Assembly (NCBI GenBank): GCA_023374045.1
Contig: CM041778.1
Span: 92,816,839 to 92,880,838, forward strand
Length of the DNA: 64,000 nt
Direction: 5' to 3'
Source: Limonium bicolor
Taxonomy: Eukaryota > Streptophyta > Magnoliopsida > Caryophyllales > Plumbaginaceae
In this document: positions 32,873 to 46,100 of the stretch, in pieces
Numbering within the stretch: the first letter of the stretch is position 1
How the letters are laid out: each line of letters starts with the position of its first letter
Notes under the pieces: model-generated
Seen by the model: the letters and a program-made list of their open reading frames with translations, nothing else
What the model was told of the DNA's origin: nothing
Databases searched by the model: none
Made by a program: the position numbers and the translations under genes

Positions 32873-33209
32873 TTATGAAAACCCTAAAACCTTAGCTAGA
32901 GGGAAGAACCTAATTAACGTATAAAACGACAATGTAAATGTCCGAAGAGCTGGTAAAGTCTAAAGTTAATACTAAGAAGGTTTCTAAAGAATAATATTAG
33001 TTGAAAATTCAAAAATGCAACTAGGGGACAACACCCGATAAAATGAGATAACCTAGGAAGATGTCACAACGGTCGTCACATAAAATCATAAACTGACAAG
33101 TGGTTTTAATAACGATAGGGCTGTATCGAACGCCAACCGGGACCCTGTGTGTGTGAGACAACTCTGGCTTCAGATCCAGGTATGGACATGTGTGGTTCGT
33201 ATGTTGCCG

Positions 33210-33777
33210 TGAAATACCCCAAACCTTAATATATTGTTTAAACACCTAAATATGGTATATTAAGACTAAAAGAGTCTTAGAAACATTAGTAAACAAATTT
33301 TAAACAAAAGAAAACACAAGATGTGCTTTAAGGTCAATAAAGGCCAAAATGTGCTCTAAGCTTGGGATAAGCTTGGTTAAGACCTAATGAACTTACCAAG
33401 ATTTTATTTATATACTAATGAACATATTAAACCAATTACCAAAGAAAACCAAGCTTGAAAACAAGTTTAAACACAAAATGTGCTTTAAGGAGTCTTAAAG
33501 CACATTTTGAAAAATTGTCTTGTAAATGAGTTTTGAGTGGCTAGATGTCCATCATTACTCTTAAATATATATGTGTACTATATAATATCACATTTGGATG
33601 TCTATATCAATGGGAAATCAAAAATTTCACTTCTATGTGCCTTGTTTTCATGAATAGTGATTTTTATAAGCTATTTTGTAACATATGTTGTATAAGTAAT
33701 TAAATTGACAAAATAAAGACTATAATACCCTCATACTACTATTGGGGGCCGGTTTTTAAGGTTGGTGACACACCACC
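33210..33777 (+). mobile_element. Element B 5' LTR, first part (split by element C)
   Basis: It starts TGAAATACCCCAAACC, identical to the B 3' LTR start at 57445, and is preceded by TGCCG (33205-33209), which recurs after the 3' LTR (61465-61469). It is interrupted at the CCACC duplication where C inserted and resumes at 47529. Confidence 0.95.
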
Positions 33778-35914
33778 TTTAATACCCCGGACCTAATAAT
33801 GGTGATTAAATTACTCTAATATGATTATTAAAGGCCTAATGGTGCCTAAAGTGTATTGGTAAAGAAAATAAAACCAAAGAAAAGAGAAAACGCTTGGAAA
33901 GCGAAAAACGCTAAAATGCGCGTTAAATGAGTATATGAGATATATGATCTCGAGAGGGTCCGAGATGGATTCCTAAGGCTTAGTTAGGCCTAATAAGTAT
34001 ACGGGAATGATTCCCGAAGAAAACGGATCCAAATAATGGATTAAAACGCTAACGGAGTTTAAAGCACGTTTTTCGAGAAAACCCGAAAATGTGACTTTAA
34101 GTGGTCAAATGGACCCGTAAAAAATATAGTTGATTATATAACTATAATTAGTATTAATGGAAGCTTAATAGCCATTAAAAATAAAAGAACGAGAAAAATC
34201 CGAAAAACGGGCCCGGTTAGTGAATAGTGCCAAACCGGGTAAAATAACAAGCGTTTTCTGTAAGAAAACGAAAAAACGCTCCAGCTTACTAATATAGTGG
34301 GGCCGGTTTTAATTAGTGAGTCTCAACACACTCACACACACTAAGCTAGTAATAAAGAAAAGAAAAAGAAAGAGAAAAGCAAATAGTGAAAAGGGGACTT
34401 ATACCCCACTTTATTCTCTCTCTCCTCATTCTTCCCATTCCCCACGTGAGACTCCCCCTCTCTTTTCTCTCTTCTGGTTCTTCTCCTTCCTCCACGGTTT
34501 GGAGCTTCTCCAATGGCTACCCCCCTCCTCACCTGTACAAGCTTCGTTAAAGCTCCGATTCAAAAAACCGAGCATAGATTCTTGCTCCTCTCACCAAGGC
34601 TATCTTCCTCTCTTTTCAAAATTCGAAAAGGAGGAGTTTGATTTTCATGGGTGTTGCCCATTTGAAGAGAAAAGAACACTATTTTGAAGCTTGAAGCTTC
34701 CTCTTCCATCCAAGGTAAAAATATCCAAAGAAAAATACATTTTCCTTCACTTCTTGTGTTGGCCGATTTTGGCATGTGTTAATGCCTTGCTTCTCTTTGT
34801 TTTGAGCTACTCTCAAGTCTCCAATGGTGGGTTGGAGCTCCTCCTTTGATTTTGGGGCAAAACCAATTCTAGGGTTTCCAAAGGTAATGTTCAAATTTAA
34901 TGCCTTGAGCCTCCTCTTGAATTCATGAGTTATTTTCATAGTTAGGAGAACTAATGAGTACTCCTTATTCCATTGGTATATTGGTCTAGAGAATTGGGCT
35001 AGTGATTGGCCATGACCGATTTTGGATGAAGAGAAGAGGAGAAGAATGTCTAAAAGAAACTTAAGAGAAATTAAGGTAAGAAACCAACCCTAATGATCTC
35101 CTATTGTTTAGCATTTGGGAAGGGTTAATAAATGAATGAACCCCACTTGAGTTGTGGTGATAATGTGCTTGCTTAGAAATAATGCAAGTGGGAAAACATT
35201 TGTGAGTTAATGCTTGTTTGGGAGCTATGTATTTGATGAATTATGTTTATGATGTAATGAGTTTGCTTGATTAATGAGGAGATATTGAGCGCTGATAGAA
35301 CCCTTGTGGTTTGGTTAGTTTTTTAGGGTTGAATATGTGTGATGAGATGAACTTTGGGCAAGGTAGAAAAGTAGCCAAGTTATGGCAAAAATTTCTATAG
35401 AAATTTGAGTGGTTTGAGCATTGTTGTGAGTGAGGAATGACCTAGAGAAGCTAGGTATGTTTAGATATTGAAATGAGTTAGTAAACCACCATAGGAATGT
35501 TGTTCAAAGATGAGAGATTTGTGCAAAAATCTGTAGCAAAAGAGGTTGTTTAAATGCTTGAAGAGTTGTAGAAAAACAAAAAGAAGATTTAAGGTTTAAG
35601 AGAGAGATATGAACCTTGGTATGAGTCGTGCATTATCCTGGAAGATGTGGAATGGTCAAAATGAAAGAGAGCATAATACAAAGGGTTGAGGAGAAGTTAG
35701 AAATGCACAAGTGTGCATTAGAGTAAAATGAGAATGAAAAATGTGTGAACTTGAGCAAGAGTTTGAGTAAGGTTTGAGCCTGATTTGAAGAGTTTTAGAG
35801 CATGTTTAAGGTGATTAAATGTGTGGAAAACATGTGGAAAGTTTATGGAAAGATTAAGGGTGGATTAAGGATTGAATTGGGGTTGAAAAATGATGTTGTT
35901 GCAGGTTTTAGCAG

Positions 35915-36100
35915 GGTCCGGGACCTAGTCCATGGACAAGGACCCGGACCACCCCATGTATTTAGGCCGAGAGTGCAAGCCGTGTTTGGTCCGGGACTTG
36001 GGATAGGACAAGGTCCCGGACCAGTGTTGAAATTCCACCCGAGAGTTGTGATGAGTATTGGTCCGGGACTTAGGGTAAGGACCAAGTCCCGGACCACCCC
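35915..36100 (+). repeat. GTCCGGGAC minisatellite in C 5' LTR
   Basis: Three loose units, each with GGTCCGGGACTT...and a reverse partner AAGTCCCGGACC or similar, so each can fold back. The same array is at 45288-45472 in the 3' LTR. Confidence 0.8.
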
Positions 36101-38024
36101 CAGAATTGCCCCGTGAGTGTTTTAAAGGTTGCTAATGATGGGGGTTTGAATGCTAATGATGATAAGATGTTAAGGCCTTGTTTGGTGACATGTAAAGGCC
36201 CTAAGAAGTGTAAGAAAGTATTAGAAGAGAGTGAGAAATGAGAACTCAAATTAACAAGTGTAAAACCGAGATAACGGGATAAACGGGGTTAAGTACGGGA
36301 GTATTAGTTTTACATACCGTAATGCTTTGATGTTAATAAAACATTTGAATGTTATCAGAGAGTCGTGCGTGACCCGAGCATGGTGAGATGCCACGGTAAA
36401 GTAAAAACCCCGGTGAAAGGTATGATTTTCTCATGCCCCGTATGCTAACCGAGTTACTCTGATTTGTGTGTTTGTTTGCCGGCTTAATCAAGATTAAAGC
36501 ATGAAAATAATTCCTTGTTTGATTAAGTATGCCTTACTGTATGTTGTTGAACTAACATACTTGTATGCCGGTGTGGTCTAACATAGTGCATAGACCGACT
36601 CATAGAGAGTAGTGATTGACTAGAAACCCGTAGATCGGGTAGTCTCACGAACAATGGTAACATGCAAACACACACAAGCTATCGATTAAAGAATAACGAT
36701 AACGCAAACATATGAACTCCCTAGAACGTGAGGAGATGTACGGGTTGAGTAAATACCCGATAACGGTTAGGAAACCTTATTGCAACAATCCACGAAATAA
36801 ATATGAGTGGAGGGATAAACGAACCTCCATCGAGAGGATCGAAGTTAGTCCAATAATGTAAACATATAAGAAAGGTAAAAGAGACCTAAGGGACTATGTG
36901 ACTCCCTTGAGATACGGTCGACCTCTTATATGAGGAATTTTACCCAGTATAAGAAAATATCCTAATGTATGATCATATGATTGTGAGGGTAACCCTTAAA
37001 CCTAAGATTACCCGAAATTAAGTAAAGTTCCCAAGGTCATTAGAAACATCGAGAATGATGCTTCTAGACTAATATACATGATATTATTATAACTCCGAGA
37101 GAGGAGTGTATGGGAACGAGAGTAGTCCGAGAGTAGTCGGACCTAAGTAAAAGAGATAGGAACTAAGAGAGAGTTCCGTGAGCTAGTTGAACCTTCCCAC
37201 CATGCTAGACCCAGAGTAGGGTCGAAACCGGGAAGTAAGACTATGCTAGAGAGCCATGAGTTTTGGCTTAAGTATGTAATAAGAGTAACAAGCGTGACGT
37301 AGGAGACCTGTAGTGTCTCGGGAATCTACAAGAGCTTGAGCATGAATAACCCAAGAGTGCGGGTGAGATAATGAGTATAAATAACCCGAGAGAAAGGGGT
37401 GAGTATATGAATGTGTAACCGAGAGAATGGGTAAGTATAAGAATGAGTAGCCAAGAGAATGGGTGTGTATACGAATAAGTAACCCGAGAGAGCGGGTGAG
37501 GTATCGAATAAGTAAACAAGGCATAGTGAGGAATAACCCTCAATGTCTAAGAGTAACCAGTTACCACTAACAACATTGTTATGTTAGTTAGGAATCGTGT
37601 TCCGTGATTGGATGTAGATTCCTTGTGTGATATACATATATATTGTATTGCCATGATGCATGTTGTTTGATTAAAATGAACTCCATGTATATCCGACCCA
37701 AAGTAGTCGGCGTACCGCGGGTTAGCACGCGGTATATGCGAATTTCATGCGCAGCGTAAGCTGACCCCCTAGGGGGAACGTTTTTTAGTGTGCAGGTACT
37801 TGAATGACCACCGTTCGAGAGAGAGTAGGACGGGACAGTTATGAAGCGTGGGTAGTTAGATCGTAATTACTTATGCATTTAAATGAGGTGTAAGTCCGAG
37901 TATGTTATCGGCATCCGTATATTGTAGACTCGGTATAGTAAAGAAGTGAAATGAGTATTGTATTTGTATGAAGTACTCGGTTGATCCAGTCCATCAGACC
38001 GTTACTGTATGTAAGAAAGGCCTG

Positions 38025-38046
38025 GTTAGCCACATGGGTGGCTAAC
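38025..38046 (+). promoter_or_regulatory. Covarying LTR hairpin, C 5' LTR copy
   Basis: GTTAGCCAC-ATGG-GTGGCTAAC, perfect nine-pair stem. The 3' LTR copy is at 47396-47417. Confidence 0.6.
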
Positions 38047-38154
38047 GGCGTTGTTTCACCCCTCGTTGTAATTAGAGTTCCGCTGCGTGAGTAGGAGTAA
38101 TTAGTAACAGTTTAAGAGGTAATGACAAGATTAACGGTTGGGGTGTTACAAAAA

Positions 38155-38184
38155 TGGTGTATCAGAGCGAAGTATCGCTCTGAT
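38155..38184 (+). other. Element C primer-binding site inside a 10-bp stem-loop
   Basis: TGGTGTATCAGAGC (38155-38168) is the initiator-Met tRNA primer site with two inserted bases. ATCAGAGCGA (38161-38170) and TCGCTCTGAT (38175-38184) are perfect inverted repeats with a four-base AGTA loop, so the primer site can be sequestered in RNA. Confidence 0.8.
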
Positions 38185-41100
38185 GACTGGAAGTACCGAG
38201 CTTAGGAGATACCGAGTTAGGAATTAGAGACTTAGGGCTATGGGTTGAGTGGTAGCGTGAGAGATGCGCTAGATAGGAACTTCCAGTATGTTCTGGATAC
38301 CTACAATACCAAACCCGCCCTCCACAAACCCCGCATTAAAAGCTGCGGGAAAGAAACCAGAGAGATGGGAAACCCAATCTGGCAGTTAGTAAATATCTCA
38401 ATATGAACCAGAACCTGTCATGCGGTAAGTCCCGAGAACCGGAAAGCCCGGAGACGGATCCGCTGGAATGACAATAACCGCACATAATGGCGAGAGATCG
38501 AGAAATCCTAATCCAAGGAGACCGAAATCTGTGGCAACTTGGGGCGACATGCTTAGCAGTCGCGAGAACCAAACTGGCCGAGCAGCAGCAAGAAGAAAGC
38601 ACCAACCGTGCAACAAGGCGGACTCATGAGAAATAACGAGAACCGGGACACATGTCTACGGACCGCCATGTTATGTAATACCACTAAGGGTATACCAACC
38701 AATTAAGAACGTAGTTGAGAGTAGGTACACCCACCCTGCCACACCCGAAGAGGTTGCAATACCTAACGGGCACAGCTTAGACAGCTGCAAGCATAACTGC
38801 GGGATACACCCAAATAGGACTACAGCAGTAGTGCCCTGAATGACTTAACCCTCGGTAACCACAGTAAAGACGTGGAACGAACAACGAGGTAGAACCTAGA
38901 ACTAAGTAAATAAGGAACTCCAAGAGTGGTGGAGAAGCACCTAAATGAATGATAGTCATGTCAAGATGAATGAGAAGCAACTCTAAGGAGTAGTTATCCA
39001 ACTAAGGATCAAGGAAGAGCCGACAAGGCTACCAAATACAACGTGAACGATACCGTGACCGGTAGTATAGTTAACCTAAAACCGCCTGTACTGCGCACTT
39101 GCCACGGCAAGTGCAGTAGTAAACGGACTATAAGAGGAGCTTTGACAAGCGACCAGTACTTAGCAAGTACCAAAATGCGCGAGAGAAGCCAATATGGCAA
39201 GACAACCCTAAGAAATTCTGAAATGAAACTTCGGAAAGGCCTGACAGCCTGACCACTTTATTAAGGAGCATACCGGTCGGCGAGAAGCTAGACTTGGTAA
39301 GAAGCAACCGGCAAGGGAATGCCATGAAAATTTTATTTTCTAAACTCAAATTTTTCTTTTAAAAACGCAAGTTTTCCAAAAACCCCCAAATTTTAAAACA
39401 AACCAGAGAGCCATGGTAAATCATCATAGGACGATACAAGAGGAGTTGGCAACAGAATACTTCACTTAGGCGTGACCGACACTACAAGTGTACACAAATG
39501 AGACATGGAACGACCGCACTCCAAAGGAGCTTGCGGGCCTGACAGACCAATTATGAGTTAGTTGGGTAAGTGGTAACGTATCAATAAGATACTCCATGTA
39601 TGTATACAAGTAGAGTACGGTACACGGGAAGTAGCCCACTCCATACTACGGACGAAAGAGCCAATTCAAACCGAGACAGTTGGACACTTCGAATGATCGA
39701 AGAACACAAAGAAGCTTACTAAGCTAAAGAAGTCAAGAATCCAGTAGGATGATGGAGCTAATAACATAACGTTAAGAAGTGCGAGAAGCACAGAGTATTA
39801 AGTACAGACATTGGATATGTCTCAGGAAACACCTAATAACTGGGTGAATACCAGTGTAAGCAATAAGATGAATGCCTTAATTGATCATATCAATGTTTGA
39901 TTAACGGGATGGAATTCCCACAGTATATCTCACTAAGAGAATAATGACCTAATCAGTAGGTAAAGGAAAAGTACTAATACTCTACCCAATAATGGGAGAC
40001 ATTACAACCCTAAACGGGATAGTCTAGGACATAGCCGCAAGGCGACGTCACAACTGAACATAACCATGAGTACAAGCCAGATGTAATGACATTACTCAGT
40101 AATACCCAGGAGCAATCCGAGAAGGGTGCCGCAGTCAACAGTAGTTGAACGAAACATCGTGTTGAGAACATAAGTGTTTAAGCAAAAACTCGGGTAGAAC
40201 CCGAAGGGATCCCACGTAACACGGGATATCCTAAACTGCCAGTGGACATAAATTAATGTCAAGATACTTAAAGGGCCTTCCATGAACGGAAGCGTGATGA
40301 AACTACCATATCAAAACCAGTAATACCTCCAAACCATTTAATGGTATACGGAGAAGCGGAAACCTGTATAAACAGCCCGCAAGGAGCATGGCGAGGCAAT
40401 GTGGCTTATAAGCCGGTAACTAACTGTAACTTGTAGATCTAAACGTTGTAAACCTATGCATAGAAGCATAAGAGGAACAGTGGAGAATGAACACTACCTT
40501 AGAGTGGGGATACCACTTGTTATTATGGGGCCTATGGAGCGGCATTTGCGTGAATCCTCCAGAGAAAGGCTACCACCTAAGTATGTAATGTGAAACCGCT
40601 AGAGAGCGGTGTAGCAAAACTTGAGCATGTGTATATTGCCAATAAGTATATGAACTATAGTAGAGTAATCAGTTGAGTAGTAAACACTGTATGTGTGCAA
40701 TATGAACTGCAGAGTAAGCAGCGCGCAAGTGCGCAGAGAGATTTAAGAATAGCGTATATTGTTGAGCCAAGTGAATGGCAAGCCATCGTGTAAATGGCGA
40801 GAACACCTGGGCAGAGCTAAAGTAGTAGCGGATGCCATGGAAATAAGAAAGAACAAGGTACGTAGTAAGCGACCATTGTAAGACTATATTCGGATAGTAC
40901 TAGGTGATGAAGAGTGTTGATTAAGAAAGAAAGATGTCATGATATTCCTATCTCATGAGAGATTTACTGTCAAGGGTTTACGCTTCTGCACTCTGTATGA
41001 CTGAGTGTTTTGGTATTGCACTTGTGCGGTAATGATCGAGTGGGAGGGCCAGGAATTGAGAAATGTCAACGAAGCCTGTTGATTGAGAACCTAGAGAGAT

Positions 41101-41640
41101 AACCATGCGGCCATTGGCCAAAGATGCACAAAGAACGTGGGCAGTAACCCACAGGGCCCAGGATCGATATGTGGAAAAATGCAGAGTAGTATGAATAAAG
41201 AACTCTGGTACAGAACCAAGAAACAAACATAATCCATGAGCCACTATTAAACGAGGAAGCACTACATGCTAAGTAGTAGCTTGACCTCAACCGACAACAA
41301 GTCGGGAAAAAAAATAAGTAATAATCACAAAGGTATACAGTGTTATACGAAGTAGATTCCCAGAGAACTGGAGAGACAATCTAAAATTCATCGAATTCGC
41401 ATACGGTAAGAGATACCAAGCGACGATTGAAATACATGGAGAATACCAAAGAGCAAATTAAGCTCTAGTTATCAGGTCACGCAGCAGAAGCTTGTGGACC
41501 GTGATTCAAGGTTAAATATACCTATGTCATAAACCCCTTGAAGCCTTAGAGGCTAAAACCGAACCCGGTTATGAGTTAATTAACCGTACTGAAGTTAAAA
41601 CACTTCATAATACTCGAATTAATGAACCAATGTTCAGTGA
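38185..41640 (+). pseudogene. Element C interior: very decayed gag-pol
   Basis: No frame longer than about 100 codons makes sense here. Recognisable scraps are the RNase H end (G-R-A-K-V-V-A-D-A-M, about 40810-40839) and an integrase piece near 41380-41440 that matches the FIEFAYNNSYxASI region in outline. I found no AlkB-like HxD block. The element is non-autonomous, similar in kind to LARD elements, and must have moved using proteins from another copy. Confidence 0.6.
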
Positions 41641-41651
41641 TAACATATGGT

Positions 41652-41689
41652 TGGTTACGCGGGCGTAACCCCTTTTAAGGGGGGGTAGG
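41652..41689 (+). other. Second polypurine tract with hairpin (element C)
   Basis: GGTTACGCGGGCGTAACC folds into a seven-pair stem, followed by CCTTTT and AAGGGGGGGTAGG. The arm sequence is longer than in A and B but the layout is the same. Confidence 0.55.
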
Positions 41690-43121
41690 CGGAAGAAACC
41701 GCTTAGAGTGTGTTTTACGTATTGGTGCGTAAACTACTATGTGCATAGCACAAAAAGAAATTGTTTTGATGATTGGAACTCATGTTACATAAACATGTCT
41801 ACCCATTCATCGCGTAAGTATGAGTATTGTGCATGAGAGATGCGAGTAATGTGTATGTAATAAATATGAAAAGAGGAGTAGAGAAACTCCTGGGGAATGA
41901 GAATCCCTACAGTATATGTCTAGTGAGATTAGACATGAGGTATGATGAGTACGAATCGGCATGAAACCGATGTGTAACCTAAGAGGGAGTGAGTTCCCTA
42001 GGTGATTTTATTTGAGAATGATAGATGGAGTGAGTTCCATCCTTTGGAGTTGTATGTTATGTTTTTTAAATTGAGCAACAATTTGAGTAAAAGAAGCCAT
42101 AAGTATGGAATACCTAGGTAAAGTAGTGAAGCAATGAGAATGACAAATGACCTAAGTACTAGGAACTAGAGATTAATTGAAACGAATTGTTTCGTGAATA
42201 TGACTAGAAAGAGTAAAAGATAGAAAACAAAATGTTTGACTATCTGATTGTTTGAAACTGACGTGGGAGGTGGAACTGATCTGCTAGCGATCAAGGGAAA
42301 ACCGAACACAAATGGGGTGGAAGGATAGTTCAACACTGATGCTGATCACATCAGGGTTAGATGATTCCTGAAGCTCCCTATAGTGGTCACAAGTAATCAC
42401 GCTAAGAAAGATACAGCTACCATAAATCTTATTTGGAGTTATGTGATGTTTTAAAAAAAGAATTTTCAAACAGATTTTGAAAAAGAATTTCCTTCAAGTA
42501 TGAAGATGGAAATGAAACTGGTTTTGAAACCGCTATCACCCGCCGATGGCTGAGCCTTAAGTCTTGATGACCGGGTAGAACGGTGGGCGTGTATTAGTTT
42601 TGAAAACATTGCACCGTACGTGCGGCGGTCCTAAGTGACCGGTTGGGGCGGGTCGGTCGGTAGTGTGTGTGATTTTTCCAAAGGCAGCGGGACGGGGAGA
42701 GTACCCTGAGATGTTCCTGTGTTGAGTGAGTCAACCAGAGTGCCTGAGGATATATATATGTGTAACGTTTTGATCAGAACCGAAGGGACCGTGGGCCAGA
42801 GAGAGTAAGTGCCCATTTGTCATGAAACGGCCGTGAACCAGAAAGAGTAAGTGTTCAACGTGACGGTACCTGAGGGATCAGTAGTAGATTACTCGATATG
42901 GATTCGAGGACTGTAGTGCCTTCTTGTCTTCGGACCGATTCCATGGAGAGAGTAAAAGAGTATTTTTGATTGCTATACATGCTGTGATTTGTGTGTAGTA
43001 TGTGTAGTATGTAATGTGACTGACTTGTGGAGTCTGTAAGGTTATACATGTATTATAACCTTGGCATAGCGTGCCCATGAGAGTAACCATTTAGATCCAC
43101 CAACTTTGAGGACAAAGTTCC
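41690..43121 (+). other. Element C 3' interior, non-coding
   Basis: About 1.4 kb of AT-rich sequence between the two polypurine tracts, much longer than the equivalent in A (about 0.42 kb) and B (about 0.27 kb). I see no coding sequence or obvious repeat. Near 43103 ACTTTGAGGACAAAGT matches the interrupted palindrome of A and B. Confidence 0.5.
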
Positions 43122-43135
43122 TAAGGGGGGTAGAT
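43122..43135 (+). other. Element C polypurine tract
   Basis: TAAGGGGGGTAGAT directly precedes the 3' LTR start TTTAATACCCC. Confidence 0.85.
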
Positions 43136-46100
43136 TTTAATACCCCGGACCTAATAATGGTGATTAAATTACTCTAATATGATTATTAAAGGCCTAATGG
43201 TGCCTAAAGTGTATTGGTAAAGAAAATAAAACCAAAAGAAAAGAGAAAACGCTTGGAAAGCGAAAAACGCTAAAATGCGCGTTAAATGAGTATATGAGAT
43301 ATATGATCTCGAGAGGGTCCGAGATGGATTCCTAAGGCTTAGTTAGGCCTAATAAGTATACGGGAATGATTCCCGAAGAAAACGGATCCAAATAATGGAT
43401 TAAACGCTAACGGAGTTTAAAGCACGTTTTTCGAGAAAACCCGAAAACGTGACTTTAAGTGGTCAAATGGACCCGTAAAAATTATAGTTGATTATATAAC
43501 TATAATTAAGTATTAATGGAAGCTTAATATCCATTAAAAATAAAGAAACGAGAAAAATCCGAAAAACGGGGGCCGGTTAGTGAATAGTGCCAAACCGGGT
43601 AAAATAACAAGCGTTTTCTGTAAGAAAACGAAAAACGCTCCAGCTTACTAATATAGTGGGGCCGGTTTTAATTAGTGAGTCAACACACTCACACACACTC
43701 TAAGCTAGTAATAAAGAAAAGAAAAAGAAAGAGAAAAGCAAATAGTGAAAAGGGGACTTATACCCCACTTTATTCTCTCTCTCCTCATTCTTCCCATTCC
43801 CCACCGTGAGACTCCCCCTCTCTTTTCTCTCTTCTGGTTCTTCTCCTTCCTCCACGGTTTGGAGCTTCTCCAATGGCTACCCCACCTTCCTCACCTTGTA
43901 CAAGCTTCGTTAAAGCTCCGATTCAAAAACCGAGCATAGATTCTTGCTCCTCTCACCAAGGCCTATCTTCTCTCTTTTCAAAATTCGAAAAGGAGGAGTT
44001 TGATTTTCATGGGTGTTGCCCATTTGAAGAGAAAAGCACACTATTTTGAAGCTTGAAGCTTCCTCTTCCATCCAAGGTAAAAATATCCAAAGAAAAATAC
44101 ATTTTCCTTCACTTCCTTGTGTTGGCCGATTTTGGCATGTGTTAATGCCTTGCTTCTCTTTGTTTTGAGCTACTCTCCAAGTCTCCAATGGTGGGTTGGA
44201 GCTCCTCCTTTGATTTTTGGGCAAAACCAATTCTAGGGTTTCCAAAGGTAATGTTCAAATTTAATGCCTTGAGCCCTCCTCTTGAATTCATGAGTTATTT
44301 TCATAGTTAGGAGAACTAATGAGTACTCCTTATATCCATTGGTATATTGGTCTAGAGAATTGGGCTAGTGATTGGCCATGACCGATTTTGGATGAAGAGA
44401 AGAGGAGAAGAATGTCTAAAAGAAACTTAAGAGAAATTAAGGTAAGAAACCAACCCTAATGTATATCCTATGTGTTTTAGCATTTGGGAAGGGTTAATTA
44501 AATGAATGAACCCCACTTGAGTTGTGGTGATAATGTGCTCGCTTAGAAATAATGCAAGTGGGAAAACATTTGTGAGTTAATGCTTGTTTGGGAGCTATGT
44601 ATTTGATGAATTATGTTTTATGATGTAATGAGTTTTTGCTTGATTAATGAGGAGATATTGAGCGCTGATAGAACCCTTGTGGTTTGGTTAGTTTTAGGTT
44701 GAATAATGTGATGAGATGAACTTTGGGCAAGGTTAGAAAAGTAGCCAAGTTATGGCAAAATTTCTATAGAAATTTGAGTGGTTTGAGCATTGTTGTGAGT
44801 GAGGAATGACCTAGAGAAGCTAGGTATGTTTAGATATTGAAATGAGTTAGTAAACCACCATAGGAATGCTTGTTCAAAGATGAGAGATTTGTGCAAAAAT
44901 CTGTAGCAAAAGAGGTTGTTTAAATGCTTGAAGAGTTGTAGAAAAAACAAAGAAGATTTAAGGTTTTAAGAGAGAGATATGAACCTTGGTATGAGTCATG
45001 CATTATCCTGGAAGATGTGGAATGGTCAAAATGAAAGAGAGCATAATACAAAGGGTTGAGGAGAAGTTAGAAATGCACAAGTGTGCATTAGTGTAAAATG
45101 AGAATGAAAAATGTGTGAACTTGAGCAAAGAGTTTGAGTAAGGTTTGAGCCTATGATTTGAAGAGTTTTAGAGCATGTTTAAGGTGATTAAATGTGTGGA
45201 AAACATGTGGAAAGTTTATGGAAAGATTAAGGGTGGATTAAGGATTGAATTGGGGTTGAAAATGATGTATGTTGCAGGTTTTAGCAGGGTCCGGGACCTA
45301 GTCCATGGACAAGGACCGGACCACCCCATGTATTTAGGCCGAGAGTGCAAGCCGTGTTTGGTCCGGGACTTGGGATAGGGACAAGGTCCCGGACCAGTGT
45401 TGAAATTCCACCCGAGAGTTGTGATGAGTATTGGTCCGGGACTTAGGGTAAGGACCAAGTCCGGACCACCCCCAGAATTGCCCCGTGAGTGTTTTAAAGG
45501 TTGCTAATGATGGGGGTTTGAATGCTAATGATGTTATAAGATGTTAAGGCCTTGTTTGGTGACATGTAAAGGCCCTAAGAAGTGTAAGAAAGTATTAGAA
45601 GAGAGTGAGAAATGAGAACTCAAATTAACAAGTGTAAAACCGAGATAACGGGATAAACGGGGTTAAGTACGGGGGAGTATTAGTTTTACATACCGTAATG
45701 CTTTGATGTTAATAAAACATTTGAATGTTATCAGAGAGTCGTGCGTGACCCGAGCATGGTGAGATGCCACGGTAAAGTAAAAACCCCGGTGAAAGGTATG
45801 ATTTTCTCATGCCCCGTATGCTAACCGAGTTACTCTGATGTGTGTTTGTTGCCGGCTTAATCAAGATTAAAGCATGAAATAATTCCTTGTTTGATTAAGT
45901 ATGCCTTACTGTATGTTGTATGAACTAACATACTTGTATGCCGGTGTGGTCTAACATAGTGCATAGACCGACTCATAGAGAGTAGTGATTGACTAGAAAC
46001 CCGTAGATCGGGTAGTCTCACGAACAATGGTAACATGAAAACACACACAAGCTATCGATTAAAGAATAACGATAACACAAACATATGAACTCCCTAGAAC

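Larger units (their letters stand above)
27528..33209 (+). mobile_element. Solo LTR G, left part (interrupted by element B)
   Basis: It starts TGAAATACCCCG, the family LTR start, after ATTAA (27523-27527). The matching end GGGTGTTACA followed by ATTAA lies at 63012-63026. No primer site, polypurine tract or coding sequence of G is seen between, so this looks like a solo LTR of about 7.2 kb after removing B. CT-rich sequence at 28420-29070 followed by AGGTAA-type sites suggests a transcribed leader as in the other LTRs. Between 28440 and 31240 I see no gene: the frames there are low complexity and differ from any family I know. A MITE, a tandem duplication and a GGAACC-rich unit add to the length. 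Confidence 0.7.
33778..38150 (+). mobile_element. Element C 5' LTR
   Basis: It starts TTTAATACCCCGG directly after CCACC (33773-33777) and ends GGTTGGGGTGTTACA (4373 bp). It is nearly identical to 43136-47523, the differences being mostly one-base indels. A CT-rich leader-like stretch (34410-34500) follows a TTATACCCC motif. It holds a three-unit GTCCGGGAC minisatellite and the conserved hairpins near 37757 and 38025. No gene is supported. Confidence 0.95.

Noticed and set aside
31965..32878. Frames with Gly/Ser/Arg/Pro repeats resembling structural proteins
   Set aside because: Direct translation of GGAACC repeats on either strand.
37246..37543. Leu/Ser/Tyr-rich repeated peptides on the minus strand in C LTRs (also near 46617-46914)
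   Set aside because: They reflect a short GAGAGxGGGTGAGTAT-type DNA repeat in the LTR, present in three frames.
38185..41640. AlkB remnant in element C
   Set aside because: I looked for the HxD and GRLNLT blocks and saw none; the region is too decayed to be sure by eye.
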